From Melampsora larici-populina 98AG31 (Eukaryota; Basidiomycota; Pucciniomycetes; Pucciniales; Melampsoraceae): DNA of 64,000 nt. Below the pieces are notes generated by a model, which was not told the origin of the DNA, searched no databases, and saw only the letters and a program-made list of their open reading frames with translations. Both the position numbers and the translations under genes were made by a program. This document shows, piece by piece, positions 45,395 to 57,669 of this stretch. The stretch covers positions 2,406,735-2,470,734 of the forward strand of contig NW_006768767.1 in assembly GCF_000204055.1 (NCBI RefSeq). Direction: 5' to 3'. Each line of letters opens with the position of its first letter. Within the stretch, counting starts at the first letter, position 1.

Positions 45395-48300
45395 TCATTC
45401 ATCTGTTTTAATCCAACGCCATTTAGTATCTCTTCTAGTACACAACAACAATTCAACTCTTTCCAACCTAGCATCCCATCTAACATTTTTCTGTGGTTGA
45501 ACATTTTGTACCTATAGAAAAAACCAAAAAAAAATCTCAATTTATTTCATGAAATGGTAGAGGTAGAGGGAAGAGGGAGAGAAGGAAAAAAATCACTTAC
45601 CCAATACCTTTGTCCTTCTTTTAATAAACCTTCATTAAGTTGACTTACATCTTGAATTAATAATTGAGCAGTTCTTTGATTTGAAGTATACCTAAAACTA
45701 TGAAAATCTTGAATTCTTAATGTACATACTTTTCTAATCTTTCTTAATGGAACTCTTTCCTAAACCAAAAAAAAAAAAAAAATCAAATCAAATCAAAAAA
45801 AATCAAAAAAAAAAACAATCAACAATCAAGATTTTCAACTCAAAAATAAAGACAAATAAACTTAAGATTTACATTTAAAGTTTTTTGTAATTCATCTGGA
45901 CCTGATCTTTCAAATCGATCTACCATACTTTTAATCCCATCCAAAACTTCACTCAATTCGTCCATCGAATACTTTTTCAAATCTAAATAATTCATCTTCT
46001 CATCCAATAAACCTTCTATAACATCATCCACTAAACCCAACCAAAAAAGAATCAGTTCTCTATCAAAACAAAGCAAAAGAAAAAAAGTTTTCAGGATTTA
46101 AATCTTTTTTTATTTACCATCAAAGTCTATGCAAGGTAAATTCGAATCGGTTTCATTCTTTTTCGGACTAATGTTGCCTTCTGATCGGTTTAAAAACATA
46201 TCATTAATTAAATCTCTAGTACTAATCAAGCTTTGATACTCTTCATTTCTTTCTTGTGAGATTCTTTCCATTTCAATTTGTCTTGAACTCTAAAACCAAA
46301 CCAAAAAAAATCACAAAACCTTAGTACCCAATCAATTTCAATTCCAGATCCAAGAAACATGAAGAAAAACGTCAAGAAAAGAAAAGAAAACAGAAAAAAA
46401 GATTTCACCTCCCAAGCCGCTTGATTTTCAATTTCTTCTACTTCTCCCCATCGATTATAAGGATTCTCTTCATCAATAAACAAACAAGGAAACATTCTAA
46501 GAATCAAGATATCCATCATAGAGACTCTACCACCATCAAAACTTAAGCTTCGAAGACTCGAGAACCAAGGACGGATTCGAAATCCAAGTGTTTCAAACCA
46601 ACGAACTCGTGACGTAGAATTTCCTTCTAAAACCAATTCAGGCTCATCTACACTTAATTCATTAACGACTCTTGATGGATTCGATTGATTTAAAGATGAT
46701 GATCTAAGTGAAACTGCTCCGATCGCTAACTTGTGTCCTACTTTGATTCTTCCATTTGAGATGGCTCTAAAGAGAGTGGCATCTATTACACAATTGATCT
46801 TGTACCATCCATCACTTAATTCAAGTTTACAATCTGTCATCGATTCATTCGCTTTCCATGTCGCTTTACCTTCTAAAAAGTTTCGAGAGGATTTGATCGA
46901 TGAAACAAATAAACAGACAGGTGCTCCAAGTGGAGCTTCATTATCAAGCATTAACCTCACAGCCGATCGATGTCCATAGTTAAACTCTCGCTCATACCTA
47001 GGCACGAAGATCATGTTATTACTAATGATAAGAAACGAGGTCATATTAGAAGCAGTACTGACCTATATTTCAATTGTTGTACCACTGAGGCAGGATTCCA
47101 AAGTCGCGATCGACAAGTCGGTAACCACCTAATCATCCCACTAAATTTCCGTATAATCATTTCCCAATTCAATGCCAACCATTCAGGTGTAGCTTTGGAA
47201 GGTAAACATCCTGATTTATAAAGTTCACCAAGTGCTTGGATAGCTCCAAACGGTTCATCAGACAACGAATTGAAGTGCCAAAGTTTAGCTGATTTGGCTG
47301 TCATAAAGACAATCGATTCCGGACTATGATTTCAAGATAGGGTCCGATTTCAGGAATAGGTTGGATGCAAGATACAAGTAATAAGATCACTCACACGCCC
47401 AAAGTGAAAAGTTGTCGGGGTGTATATGACTTTGGGGGACCTAGCCAATGTGCAATTGATTGTCTTGCGGGTGCAAAGAACGGTGCAAGATCCATCACAC
47501 TTTTCCGACTAGATATCGATCGCCTACTCATATTAGTAGTGCGCAAATTAAGGCCTGGTGAGTCGTGATTGGTTGAGACAGTCTCAGGATTGATTTTCCC
47601 ATTTACCGGTCCTAGCCTTGGAGCACTAGCTGCATTCAAACCTGGACGTAAATTCACTTTGAAAGGTGTTACAAAGGTTTTAAGTCCAGTGTTTTTCACA
47701 GTCTTTGAAAGTTGTACAGATTGAGGTGTAAGTCCCACACATCGAGAAGCAACCCTTTGGGGATTCACAGTGGTCGGATCAGGCCGATAAGGTTGAATAG
47801 TGGATAAGGCAGCCGGCATTGCAAACTTTGACATGTTGGCCATAGGTGTCCTGGGTGTCACGGGCGATGTGGGCCTCGTGTATGGATGATGATTAGACAC
47901 ATTCGCCAATATCCGTCTGGGTGAGCGAATTACTTGAAGTGGAGGCAGGCGAGGATGAGAGATTGAACTCTGATCTATATGTGAATGTGCTGAATCGCAC
48001 CATTGGAGGGAAACCAGAGCGTTAGCATCAGTGCTCAAATCATGCATTCGTATCTTTCTAGGTGGCTGACCCTCAAGATTTGAATTCTCCTCGTCGACAA
48101 AAGAGAGCTTGCTTGGAAGGTTGTAATCCCCATCCTTATTACATTCATGCTGTACAATGTTCTTTGGCCCGAACCTTTTTGGTGAAGTAGAAACTGGGGG
48201 GCCGTTCAAGGCTACAGAAGCCCACTAGCGACTGATCAGAAGTTATATGACGAAGGCGGATGAACTGATGATAAAAACACACCTCGTGTATGAGGGGTAG

Positions 48301-49455
48301 GAGAATCTGGCAAATGTTCCGATCGATCAGGTGAAGACGACATAAAATCCGCCGAGGTGAGACCATCGAGGGCGTTTTGAACGGCATGCTTAGAAGGTGG
48401 AGTCACTGTACGACCATGACCTGTCTTGAAACCCAAGAGAGGTACATCTTGAGTTAATCGAGGCTCAGGAGGAGGATGAACAGATGAGATGGTATGTTTT
48501 GTGATTTTGGAAGGCGCTCGGAAAGGTAAAACGTTGCCAAAGGATGATGAACCAGCGTTTCTGAAGATAATGGGTTGTTGATGACCGGTTGTGAATAATG
48601 ATGTGGTACGCGTGGGTGGCTCTAATGTGGCCCGTACAGAACGCGTAGGGGAAGAGCCATCACGCGAGGAATGATGTCCAGATGATTGAGGAGGATCTCT
48701 TGAGATAGGTATGGGGGCGAGATTGAGTGAGGAGATTTTTGAGTTTGAAGGTGGGTTATAAAATATATCACCTTCATCTGGTTTACCTATGAATGATCGA
48801 ATCGATCAAGATCAGTGGTGTGGTGAAGTTTCTGGATTTGAAGCAGAGAAGCGAGCAAACCTAACTGTAAATTCTGATTATCAACTTCATCTAGTATTTC
48901 GATATCTGTCTGTTCATAATCTTTCCAATCATTCATTTCATCCCACTCTTCATGATCGGCATCGAAATCTTCCATGGGTTCACTGATCAGTCCAGAGACA
49001 GAGGCGAGGCCCTGACCCGAAGAAGTCATCTCAACTGGTTCCGAGTGTGGTGGGCGCGGCTGAGATCTACGCGTTTGATCTTCATTGGCTTGAGATGATG
49101 ACTTGGATGATAAGTTGGGTTCTGTATGTTCCTCGTCGAATGCCTCGGTTGGTCCAGTGGGGCCAGTAAGACAAGGGCATGAGGTGATACGCAACTGTGA
49201 AGCTATGAAAAAAATGGTAAGCGCTCAATCTAAAGATTTGAGATAATTTGATTTGAGAAAGTTACGTGGTATCATCGGATGAGAAGCACCATTCCTTCTG
49301 ACTGGGATTGATAAGCCAGGACTAGAAGAAGAGGGAAGATTCGATTGGATTGGTTGATGTTCTGATGGTGATAAGTTTAGGTTTGGATCGATTGGACTTG
49401 AAAGACAAATCCGTTTGAGTGGTCGAGGATCATGAACCATGAGATCTTCAGACAT
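45395..49455 (-). CDS. BRCA2/Brh2-like recombination mediator
   Basis: Ten exons: 49455-49266, 49202-48861, 48786-48283, 48211-47395, 47323-47063, 46997-46409, 46289-46118, 46030-45873, 45759-45601, 45511-45395. Every junction agrees in phase; the product is 1102 residues, near the length of Ustilago Brh2. An acidic segment lies near 125-165. A single BRC-like repeat begins about residue 295 (GFKTGHGRTVTPPSKHAV), expected to bind Rad51. The DNA-binding domain runs from about 618: the helical domain (WLALNWEMIIRKFSGMIRW, VVQQLKYRYEREF), OB1 (LSDGWYKINCVIDATLF, NGRIKVGHKL, STSRVRWFETLGF, DGGRVSMMDI) and OB2 (ERVPLRKIRKVCTLRIQDF, EGQRYWV). It should load Rad51 on ssDNA in homologous recombination, with Dss1 as partner. 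Exon starts within the N-terminal third are less certain. The orthology is strong. It shares a short upstream region with the nucleobindin-like gene. Confidence 0.9.
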
Positions 49456-49858
49456 GATTTGTTTTCTTTAAAAATTAATTGACGATGAGAGTGGTGGAAG
49501 AAGGGTTTCAACTTTCTGCTGTAAGGTCATGAAGGTGGTAAACAAAATCGGGCTGAGAATGTTCAATGGATGGTACCGACTCGGAGTGAAAGTGGATCAT
49601 CGGGCTTCTTCCGATCATCCAAAATCTTTTCGGACTTCACTGCTTGCGACTCTTCACTGGCGCCGAGGCGTGATGAAATTGAAATTGGAAATTGATACAG
49701 TCAATACAGTTTCATACAGTTCATCATCAATTCACTAAAAACGGAAAATCAAAAACACACTCAGTCTTCACTTCATCAGCTTCATCACACTCATCAAACA
49801 CGTCACACACACTCACTCACTCACTAACAATCAACTATCAATCAAACCAACAAAAAAA
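49456..49858. promoter_or_regulatory. Bidirectional promoter interval
   Basis: Only 403 bp separate the ATG of the BRCA2 homologue (-) from that of the nucleobindin-like gene (+). The half next to the latter is rich in CACTCA/TCATCA repeats (49760-49830), typical of a fungal 5' leader. No TATA box or specific site was identified. Confidence 0.5.
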
Positions 49859-50953
49859 ATGAAGTTTTGGAACTCTAATCAAACTCCTATTCCAATCTTA
49901 ATAGTTTCATTTCAATTCACAGTTCATAAGCTTATGGGTCATGGATCACATGAATCTAATCCAAATCAAGACTTCTTATCGGCTCATATGGATAGCGAAC
50001 ATCATATTCAAGTAAATCAATCATCCTTCAATCTTTTTTTTACTGATCCTTTTTGACTAACACCAGTCTGGGTTTTTGCTTTTGAGAAAACTTAGGGATT
50101 CGATATGGCATCTGCATTTCATTTACACGATTTAAATCGAGATAACATTTTAGAAGCCGAAGAAATTTTAAAATTATATGGAGTTGATCATGAAACGGCC
50201 CTAGATCAATCTACTTCTGTTAAACATCATGATTCGAAAGCCGAAAGAATCTTATCAGAAGTCATGGAGAAATTAGATATAAATAAAGATGGGATTATAA
50301 CTAAATCGGAGTTTGTGGCAATTACTTCTAAAGATGGCTTGCCTTCTTTTAGTGATATTCCTGGTCTTGGTCATCATTATGATGAAGAAGGAGAATATTT
50401 CTTACAGTTTAGTTTTTGGTTCTTTTTTTTTTCTCAGATCATCTTGATTGATTCTAATTAGGCGGTTTCTTTTGATTGATTTAGTCATGAAGAATCACAT
50501 CATGGAACACCTGAAACTCAAACAGAAGAATCATATGCTCATCCAGAAGACATTAAACATTTTTCACATCATCAAGAGATCGAAGCTAAAGAAGAAGAAT
50601 TAGATCGAATCGCTCAAGGTTTACCGGAGAGTGAACAAACGATCTTTTTTAAAAAACAACAAGCCAAACATGCCCAAGAAGAAGAAGAACGTGCTAAACG
50701 GGTTGAAGCGGCTCGTCAACAAGCCCTAAAGTATGGTGATTTAAGAGGTGAGGCTGAAAGGAGAGGTGATTGGGGTAAAGATGGATTAGGACTTAGGAGA
50801 CCTAAAGATAAGGCTGATCGATTAAGGAAAAACGTTCCTTATAAGGTTTGTGGGGTCTTTTTATTCTTTATGACGATTGATTTTATAACTCACTCATTGA
50901 TTATCTCTTGATTTTAGTACAAAATTCGAAAATCGTTTTGGGGTGAATTCTAA
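49859..50953 (+). CDS. Nucleobindin-like secretory-pathway EF-hand protein
   Basis: Four exons, 49859-50011, 50096-50406, 50485-50845 and 50918-50953, give 286 residues with phases agreeing. The N terminus is hydrophobic (IPILIVSFQFTV) like a signal sequence. It is followed by SEHHIQGFDMASAFHLHDLN, close to the nucleobindin consensus. Two EF-hand loops are visible: DLNRDNILEAEE (about 67) and DINKDGIITKSE (about 118). After these come HHEESHHGTPETQTEESYAH and PEDIKHF, again as in calnuc/nucleobindins, then an acidic coiled-coil helix. The first loop has Asn where Asp/Gly is common, but ligand positions are kept. The protein likely binds Ca2+ in the Golgi/ER lumen. It ends in a 12-codon exon with a basic tail (KIRKSFWGEF). 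The family call is fairly strong; the exact role in fungi is not known to me. Confidence 0.82.
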
Positions 50954-52153
50954 ATCAACTCAATTAGACTCAAACTAAGTCCAAACAAACAAGACGAAAC
51001 TTGAAAACCCAATCGCAAGTTTCTCAAACAAATCACACACGCGCGTATCTTAACTTTTGGCAATCTCTCCTCACAAAGGAGAATTTCTTCTTTGGTTCCT
51101 TTTGCACTTTAGTTGTTCTTTTCTTTTCCTTCATTTTTTTCATTTAGTTTGCTTTTTTATGATCGTCTTCTAGTCACTCCTGAAAAAAAATCTTTTTTCT
51201 TCTATTTTTTTTTCTCTCTCTCTTTTTCTTTTTCTCTGGTTGTTACTATTTGTTATAAATTGTAAGGTGAATTGAAGGTATCAAAACAAGAAGCAAAAAG
51301 CAAAAAGCAAAAAAAACATAGGGAAAGGTGAAAGTTTGTTAAACAGTTTGGTAGTTGTTGTTTTTTTTTCAAAAAAATTATGGTACTTTGAGAAAATCTA
51401 CTTTTTCTTTTCTTTGTTTTTGTAAATGACATTTTCCTTTTCGTTTTGTTTGGTTTTTGTTTATTTGGTTTTTGTTTGTTTGGGTTTTTGTTGTGAAGGA
51501 AGTTTTTAAATTGCAATGCTTTTTTTCTTTTTCTTTATACTTTGGTACAATTGCATTTTATTTCCGATTTGGGTAGTCAAAGGTATAAAATGAAGATTTT
51601 TGAAGAACCTTTAAAAGATGTGTTCTTTGTCTATGAATATGATGCTTCAAGGGCTCGTTCACATGGTTCATGTTTGCCTTACAAACTCTGAACTCGTGTT
51701 CCTGAAGGGATTTTCTCATGTACTTGAGTCCATTGCACAAAAATATGACCTGACACTGGAATGTTTTTGACCATGGAGACAAATGACACTGAATAACTAA
51801 ATTGATTGCACTTCTGTTGCCTCATCTCACTTTCAAAACAAGAAAAAACAGCATACCCAAATGCTCTTTTCTTTGACATTCACAGAGGCACTGGCAGCTT
51901 CAGAAAATCTATTCCACTTTTGACTTCAATGACAAAGCTGGTATGTTATATAGAAACCTGAGGAAAGCTTTACTAGATATTTTCTCAAGTCTTGTTTGGA
52001 ATGATCAAGTATAAAATCTGTTTGAACCGATTCTCCAATGTGTGAGAACTGCAGCAGGTATCTATATAGAACTGCTGTAGCTTTATCAATTGTCACCCAT
52101 TTTCTCATCAAGAGATTTCAAAGGCTTGGAATGTTTCACCTGCAACTCCATAG
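50954..52153. other. 3' flank and spacer before the pseudogene
   Basis: It starts with T-rich sequence, the likely 3' UTR of the nucleobindin-like gene. T- and A-rich simple tracts occupy 51180-51540. From about 51550 it is ordinary AT-rich spacer. No gene supported. Confidence 0.45.
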
Positions 52154-52683
52154 AATGGTAGTAATGGTACACTTGAGCATATCTTTCATATGGACCGTCT
52201 GTATCTTGAATCACATGACTATAATGACATCTATGGATAGAAATCCTGGAAATGTCATTGAAGCAAATATTCAAAAATACCAGAGCTTCAGTTGCCCAGA
52301 CAGCTTTTCATGGAATATGAGAATATCAACAGGTTCAGGACAAGTACATCAAAAAATCTAGAGTGAAATGCTCATCCAACTTTCAAGAATCAAGGGAGAC
52401 AAATTGAATGATTGAGATGAAGAACTTCTGAATCATAACCAACAGTGAGGTTATCAATCCTTGGAAGCTCTTGCGTAAGAATCCTTCAAAATCTTAAAAA
52501 AGACTACATGATGGAATGAAGATGAATGTAGTATAATTATAATCTCTTGGCTCTTGCATGGAGATAAGATCAACCTTGAGATCAATGGAGGATCTTCAAG
52601 AAGTTCAAGAGGCAAATCAAGAATGATAAGGGCACGTTCACTTAAGGAATTTCTGACCAGAAATCACATTTTGCAATGCTTTT
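52154..52683 (+). pseudogene. 5' part of a third member of the signal-peptide family, disrupted
   Basis: The reading frame starts MVVMVHLSISFIWTVCILNH, matching the N termini of copies A and B (ILN..A/T, then V.EAN..). It soon contains stops, but family-like text continues downstream in translation, e.g. NHNQQ*GYQSLEALA against YQQEGYQSLPPQL in copy B. It stops at the left border of the PIF/Harbinger element; its continuation is at 59448-59727. It is on the opposite strand from copies A and B. Sequence decay and the insertion make it a pseudogene. Confidence 0.7.
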
Positions 52684-52686
52684 AAT

Positions 52687-52775
52687 AATGGTATTCAAGA
52701 TTCGAGAAGTGGCGTCCAGAAGTGTCACAAAGTGACATCCAGAAGTTTCTTGAACATGCTCAAGAAACTTCTGGA
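52687..52775. repeat. Left terminal inverted repeat (89 bp) of the Harbinger element
   Basis: Identical to the complement of 59356-59444. It contains a 36-bp palindrome (CCAGAAGTTTCTTGA...TCAAGAAACTTCTGG) and an inner GTGTCAC..GTGACA pair. Just inside lies a short array of three CTTCTGGAA units. Confidence 0.85.
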
Positions 52776-53985
52776 ACTTCTGGAACTTCTGGAACTCTTC
52801 TGAAATCTATGTGCGCGTTTACGCGGTGACCACGCGGCAGCTCGGGAGCAGTTTTTTTTTTGAACACTTTACATATTTATATTAAACCTTCTTTACCTGT
52901 TACAAATTTATGTAGGTCTTATAAAGCGTGAAGTCTCATGATCAAATGGCCAATCTACCACCCTCCAACCATAACACAAGCGAAGCCCCGATCACCACAT
53001 CCCAATCACCTTCGATTTTTACTCAAACGTTCCCTTTCGCTGTAGTTTCGCCATCTTTAAATCACCTTTGGAACCCTATGCCTTCTTACCATCCACCTAG
53101 TTCTCAAGTTCCGAGTCCAGCAAACCCTCCTCCTCAACGAGAAAGTACTCCCAGCCCTTTGAAGAAGGCTCCACGCCAACGCAAGAAGAAAAACGGCGAC
53201 ATCAAAACTTCTCCCGTCCGTCCTCGAACTTTGTGGCGCACAGCTCGAAACAAGGATGGCCAGAACGCTCTTGGTGTCTTAGCTGATTGGTTGTCTACCC
53301 CCGATGGCGATGGTTTCCAGCTTGATAGGTGGCGGGGTGATGGTGGAACCATCACAAAGACAAGTGTTGGCGAGGAAATTGCTCAGTACCTGGCCGAGAG
53401 AGGCTTTCCAAACATTCCTGGTACATCTGTAGAGGCGCAGGTATGTTTTCATAAACAGTCCTGGTTATCAATAATTCATGTTAATCATTGCTATCTTTAT
53501 CTGTTTAGATACGAGAAATCGAAAAGGCCTTTCGAAAAGCAAGAGACATGCAAACCGGGACGGGTCAAGGTTCAAGAGAGAGAGATATGAATGATGCTTT
53601 GGCCGAGAAGGAACAAAATGGCTATGCTACTGATAGCGAAGTATGGCGAGAACTATTATCAAGTGTAGAGGAAAGATTCGAAAGTAAGTCCTTATATGAC
53701 TGTAAGTATCAAGTTATGTAGGTAACTGACCTGTGGTGATCAGCACGACTTGAAAAGACCTGTCCCAATTATTACCAGCTGTTCCCAGCATTTCAGAGAC
53801 GCCCAGCAACATCACCCGGAGCTGTTCAAGAGTCTGCCGACATCTTTGATGAAGAATTGATCTTACCAAACACGAATCCTAGCCTTCGATTATCGGATTT
53901 GGCTGAAGATGCTTCTGAAAACTCGGCGGGGCCAGTGCTTGAGGGGAGTGTATTCAATCTCGAACAGGTACTTAGTACTGTCGAG

Positions 53986-56494
53986 TACGGTGTACGTATA
54001 GACTCATACTGACATATAAACATGACATGGATAAAACATGTAATTTTTCCATGTCATGTTTGGTCGAAATTCACCCCCGAGCCAAATACCGTACGACACG
54101 ACTCATACTGACACACATCGACATGGATTTTTATTTTCCAAATCCCATGTCGTAACATGAGTCATCTCGTACATCGTACCGTCTGGGAAGTGTCATACCG
54201 ACACAACATGACACCAAATGTAAACTTCTCCAAAATATTGCATTCGGATCGGACTATCCGATTTTTGATGTATTTTTCTCTGCAAACAAGAGTTTTTAAA
54301 AAAATTAAACACTCAATCCTAGCTCTACAGTCAACTATCTTTATTCAATAATCCATCTACATTATTATTACTCTGTCTTGCTCTTCCACAAATAATGCCA
54401 AAACAAAACAGCATAGCTATCATCAACACAGTACTGGAAAATGGTTTCAATGACGGACTCACCATACGAGAAATACAAGATAACCTTGTGAAAGAAGGAA
54501 TCACAATGACTGAGAGAACAATCTATTGACATTGTAAACGTTTGGATCACAACAACACCAAGCCACCTGTTTGCAAGGATCACCTTGAAAGACGTAATGC
54601 CATCAGCAAACACTTCCATGATGGCAAATCAATTGAAGAGATGCTCATATGTGTACTCTAACATATGGGTTGCATTTTGTTTTATGTGTAATGCTTTGTT
54701 GGATCACAACTGGGATGGCATTCTCTTTGAAGGAACAGATCTCAATGTTTTTGGTACTTTACCATCAATATCTTACACATTTTTATTTGAAAACTCATAT
54801 TTTGTATGCATCTCAACCACAAGTATACCTTGAAGTATATGAAAAAAACAATACTGATTCATAATTTGAAAAAAGGAGCCAAATTTTCATAAAGCTCAGA
54901 AAATACATGAATTAAGTCAAATGACAAAGATTTTAATCTTGCTTTGAATGCTTCCATCCCATCCTTCTGCTTCTTACTTTTTATCATATCACATTTCCTT
55001 TTGAACACATTTCTGTGATGGAGATCTATACTTCTTCTTACCACTAATACCAAACCAATTAAAAGAATATCAGTTAAAGATTCCTTTGGTCAGACAGCAA
55101 CCCACTTTCAGCGTCCATCCCACACTTGGATAATGATGACCAGGCTTGCATAAGGTCTGCGTCGAACCCTACCCACAAGAATCTGGTGCGTGAAGCCAAC
55201 CCAGCCTTGGGGAGGACAAGTACAGTTGAACCTCAGCAGTGACCATAGATCATCATGATCCAAAACCAATTTGATAGAGGAATAGCATTGGTGACATCAA
55301 GTAGTTCCGCATTCACATAGTGAAGAATGAACATGCAAGATAAAATTCTATCCCCTATCAAATTGGCCTGTGAGACTTCTGTGTAGACTGCTATCTGACC
55401 ATCATGGAAAAAAAAGTAAGTTTCATCTCACATCATTACCATGTTTTAAATAGACAAATCTAAAAATCAGCAAGTTGAATTACTTTCAAGAAGTTGAAAT
55501 GGTTTGTTTTGAGTTGACTTAGATGAGATTGCTTGTTTTGATTACAAATGAAAGATTCAATGATGAACTGTTGATATGATTGATTTCAGGTGAATCAGAT
55601 GAAGAAGATTGATCTTGATTGAATCAGATGGAGATGATCGATCTTGATTGAATCAGATGGAGATGATCGATCTTGATTGAATCAGATGGAGATGATCGAT
55701 CTTGATGATTGAAACAATCAATTTTGATTGAATTGGAGGGGGAAAATGATTGATTATGATTCAATCAAATGAAAAGGATCAATTGAATATAAGATCAATT
55801 TTGTGCCTAATCACTAAAAAACATTAAACCAATGTCAAAGTAATCATTAGTAAAATGTTGAAGACTTGTTTCTTAGGAAATAACAAATGGATTGAAAGGG
55901 GGTGGGACTGAGAAGAGGAATGGAATCTAAACCTGAGCAAGAGAACAGTTCATTAATTGAACAGAAAAGAAAGGTACTTTTGATGGCAAATCAATAAGTT
56001 CCAAGTTGAATATTGTGAGTACTGCAAAGATAGAAGGAGTTGAAATACTTACCCAAAGAAACAAAAGTGAAAGATGGAATGTTGGAGTTGGTAGGTGGGA
56101 AGGGTTGATGATTTAAAAGGTACTTTAGACCAGAGCTCGGTTTAAGAACTTTCTTTTGGATTTCAAATTTCAAATATGAACCACAGTTTGGCTGAATGCT
56201 GTTTAGCACAATGTGATTTAACACTCCGGTGGTGAATCGGGCAAAGCTATTAGATGTGATATGGTGTCATGTTGTTTGTCGGTATGACACTTGTCGACCG
56301 TCAGACCATCCGCCATGACTCACGTTACGACACGGGATTTGGAAAACAAAAATCCATGTCGATGTGTGTCAGTATGAGTCGTGTCATACGGTATTTGGCT
56401 CGGGGATGAATTTTGACCAAACATGACATGGAAAAATTACATGTTTTATCCATGTCATGTTTATATGTCAGTATGAGTCTATACGTACACCGTA
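53986..56494. mobile_element. 2.5-kb inverted-repeat element nested in the Harbinger Myb-like gene
   Basis: The ends begin TACGGTGTACGTATAGACTC in inverted orientation and stay alike for about 245 bp with several mismatches. Each arm repeats a motif (GACTCATACTGACA) twice and contains an internal palindrome (ACATGACATGG...CCATGTCATGT). The flanks GTCGAG and GTCAAG differ at one of six positions and are probably a decayed 6-bp target duplication. No transposase was recognised; a short ORF near 54390 with an HTH-like look (IREIQDNLVKEGITMTERTI) is interrupted by a stop. I could not assign a superfamily. Confidence 0.75.
55592..55710. repeat. 29-bp minisatellite, four units
   Basis: Units start GAATCAGATGGAGATGATCG at 55592, 55621, 55650 and 55679. 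The first differs at several bases and the last carries a 3-bp insertion. It is an array without spacers and lies inside the nested 2.5-kb element. Confidence 0.85.
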
Positions 56495-57669
56495 GTCAAG
56501 AGTCCAATCTTAGATCGATTGGAACCTAGTGAGGCAGATCACGGCCACATCAAGACTAGCGATGATATCTCAGTAACTGCATCAACCAACTCGATCACCA
56601 AATCGGCTAAGCCTCGTTTATCTCAACCACGGACCAGCCGTGCTTCAATTGAAGAGGTCAACAAACTATCGGGAAATTCCCCTCTTAAGAACAATGCAAA
56701 CTCGTCCAATGCAACATCAAATTTATTATCACAACACTTGCCATCACGCGAAGATCGACAAGCCGAATGGGAATTCAAGAAGGAACATATGCTCGCTGAA
56801 AGAGAAACGAGGGAGGCTGAATTGAAGGGTAGCTTAGAACTTACTCGGGCAATTACTCAATCTTTGACTCCACAACCGAGTGCCCATACCGAAGCGCTTC
56901 AGGGATTACAAATCAGAAGAGAAACATTAGAATTGGATCGAGCTCAGGCTGAATTCAACCAGAAAGTTTTAAGCGAATCCAATGATCTGAAGAGATGCAA
57001 AGATCTAATCGAGATAGAAAAAATGGAGAAGGACCTTGAGGGCGAAAAGAAAAGACAGAAGTTTGAAGATATTGCTATGCAAGGAAAGCTGTACAAGGAG
57101 TACATGGAGAACTTCAACATCAGTTTGGCCGAAGCCAAACAAACCGTTGATGAGATGCTCAACACTTGATCATCTCACCGTGTAGGTAAGATCGATTTCT
57201 TGCTTTAATCCCCGATGATCTTCTTCCAGCACCTGTCTTTCACCAGTGATGCTTACAGGTGTGCTTTCTTTTGGTTCTCAGTTTTCTCAAACCGATATTT
57301 CGTGAAAACGGTCATTTACGGTCATTTTAAGGGCTCATAAGCAAAAACGTAATGCTTTAGGAAACTCCAAAAACTCATTTGTATCTATTTAGTGGTACCT
57401 GTTCTTGAAATGAAATTTGTTGATATTCATTTCACGTTTGAAATGTAATGAATTTCATTTCCACTTTGATGTATACTTAAGAGACAATTCGGTGAGAGAG
57501 AAAGCGAGTCATAACAAAAGTTCATTGCCACTTTGATGTATACTTAAGAGAAAATCTCGTTTTTGATAATCGGTGAGAAAGAAAGCAAGTCATAACAAAT
57601 CAAGGTACAGATGGTCAGAGATAATTGAGAACATTCTAACTCGACTTTAAATAAATTTCTTATGTAGAA

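Larger units (their letters stand above)
52946..57169 (+). pseudogene. Myb/SANT-like Harbinger DNA-binding protein, split by a 2.5-kb insertion
   Basis: Exons 52946-53440, 53509-53683 and 53744-53985 continue, after the insertion 53986-56494, into 56495 or 56501 through 57169 in the same frame; removal of the insert plus one target copy restores reading without a shift. The protein starts MANLPPSNHN. After a Pro-rich N-terminal region comes a basic patch (KKAPRQRKKKNG) and a trihelix-like block (LGVLADWLSTPDGDGFQLD, ITKTSVGEEIAQYLAERG) with conserved Trp/Leu spacing. The C-terminal third is a long coiled coil (EFKKEHMLAERETREAEL and onward). Such proteins accompany HARBI1-like transposases and bring them to the termini. 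As it stands, the reading is closed inside the insert by TGA soon after 53985, so the present copy is broken. Confidence 0.75.

Noticed and set aside
47391..48209. Separate gene upstream of the BRCA2 DNA-binding domain
   Set aside because: The exon ends in a GTGAGT donor whose phase joins exactly to the helical-domain exon, so it is part of the same gene.
55592..55710. Possible CRISPR-like array of 29-bp repeats
   Set aside because: The units are directly adjacent with no spacers; it is a minisatellite in a eukaryotic transposon.
53986..56494. hAT or Mutator assignment of the nested element
   Set aside because: Neither an 8-bp nor a 9-bp target duplication matches at the borders, and no transposase is visible.
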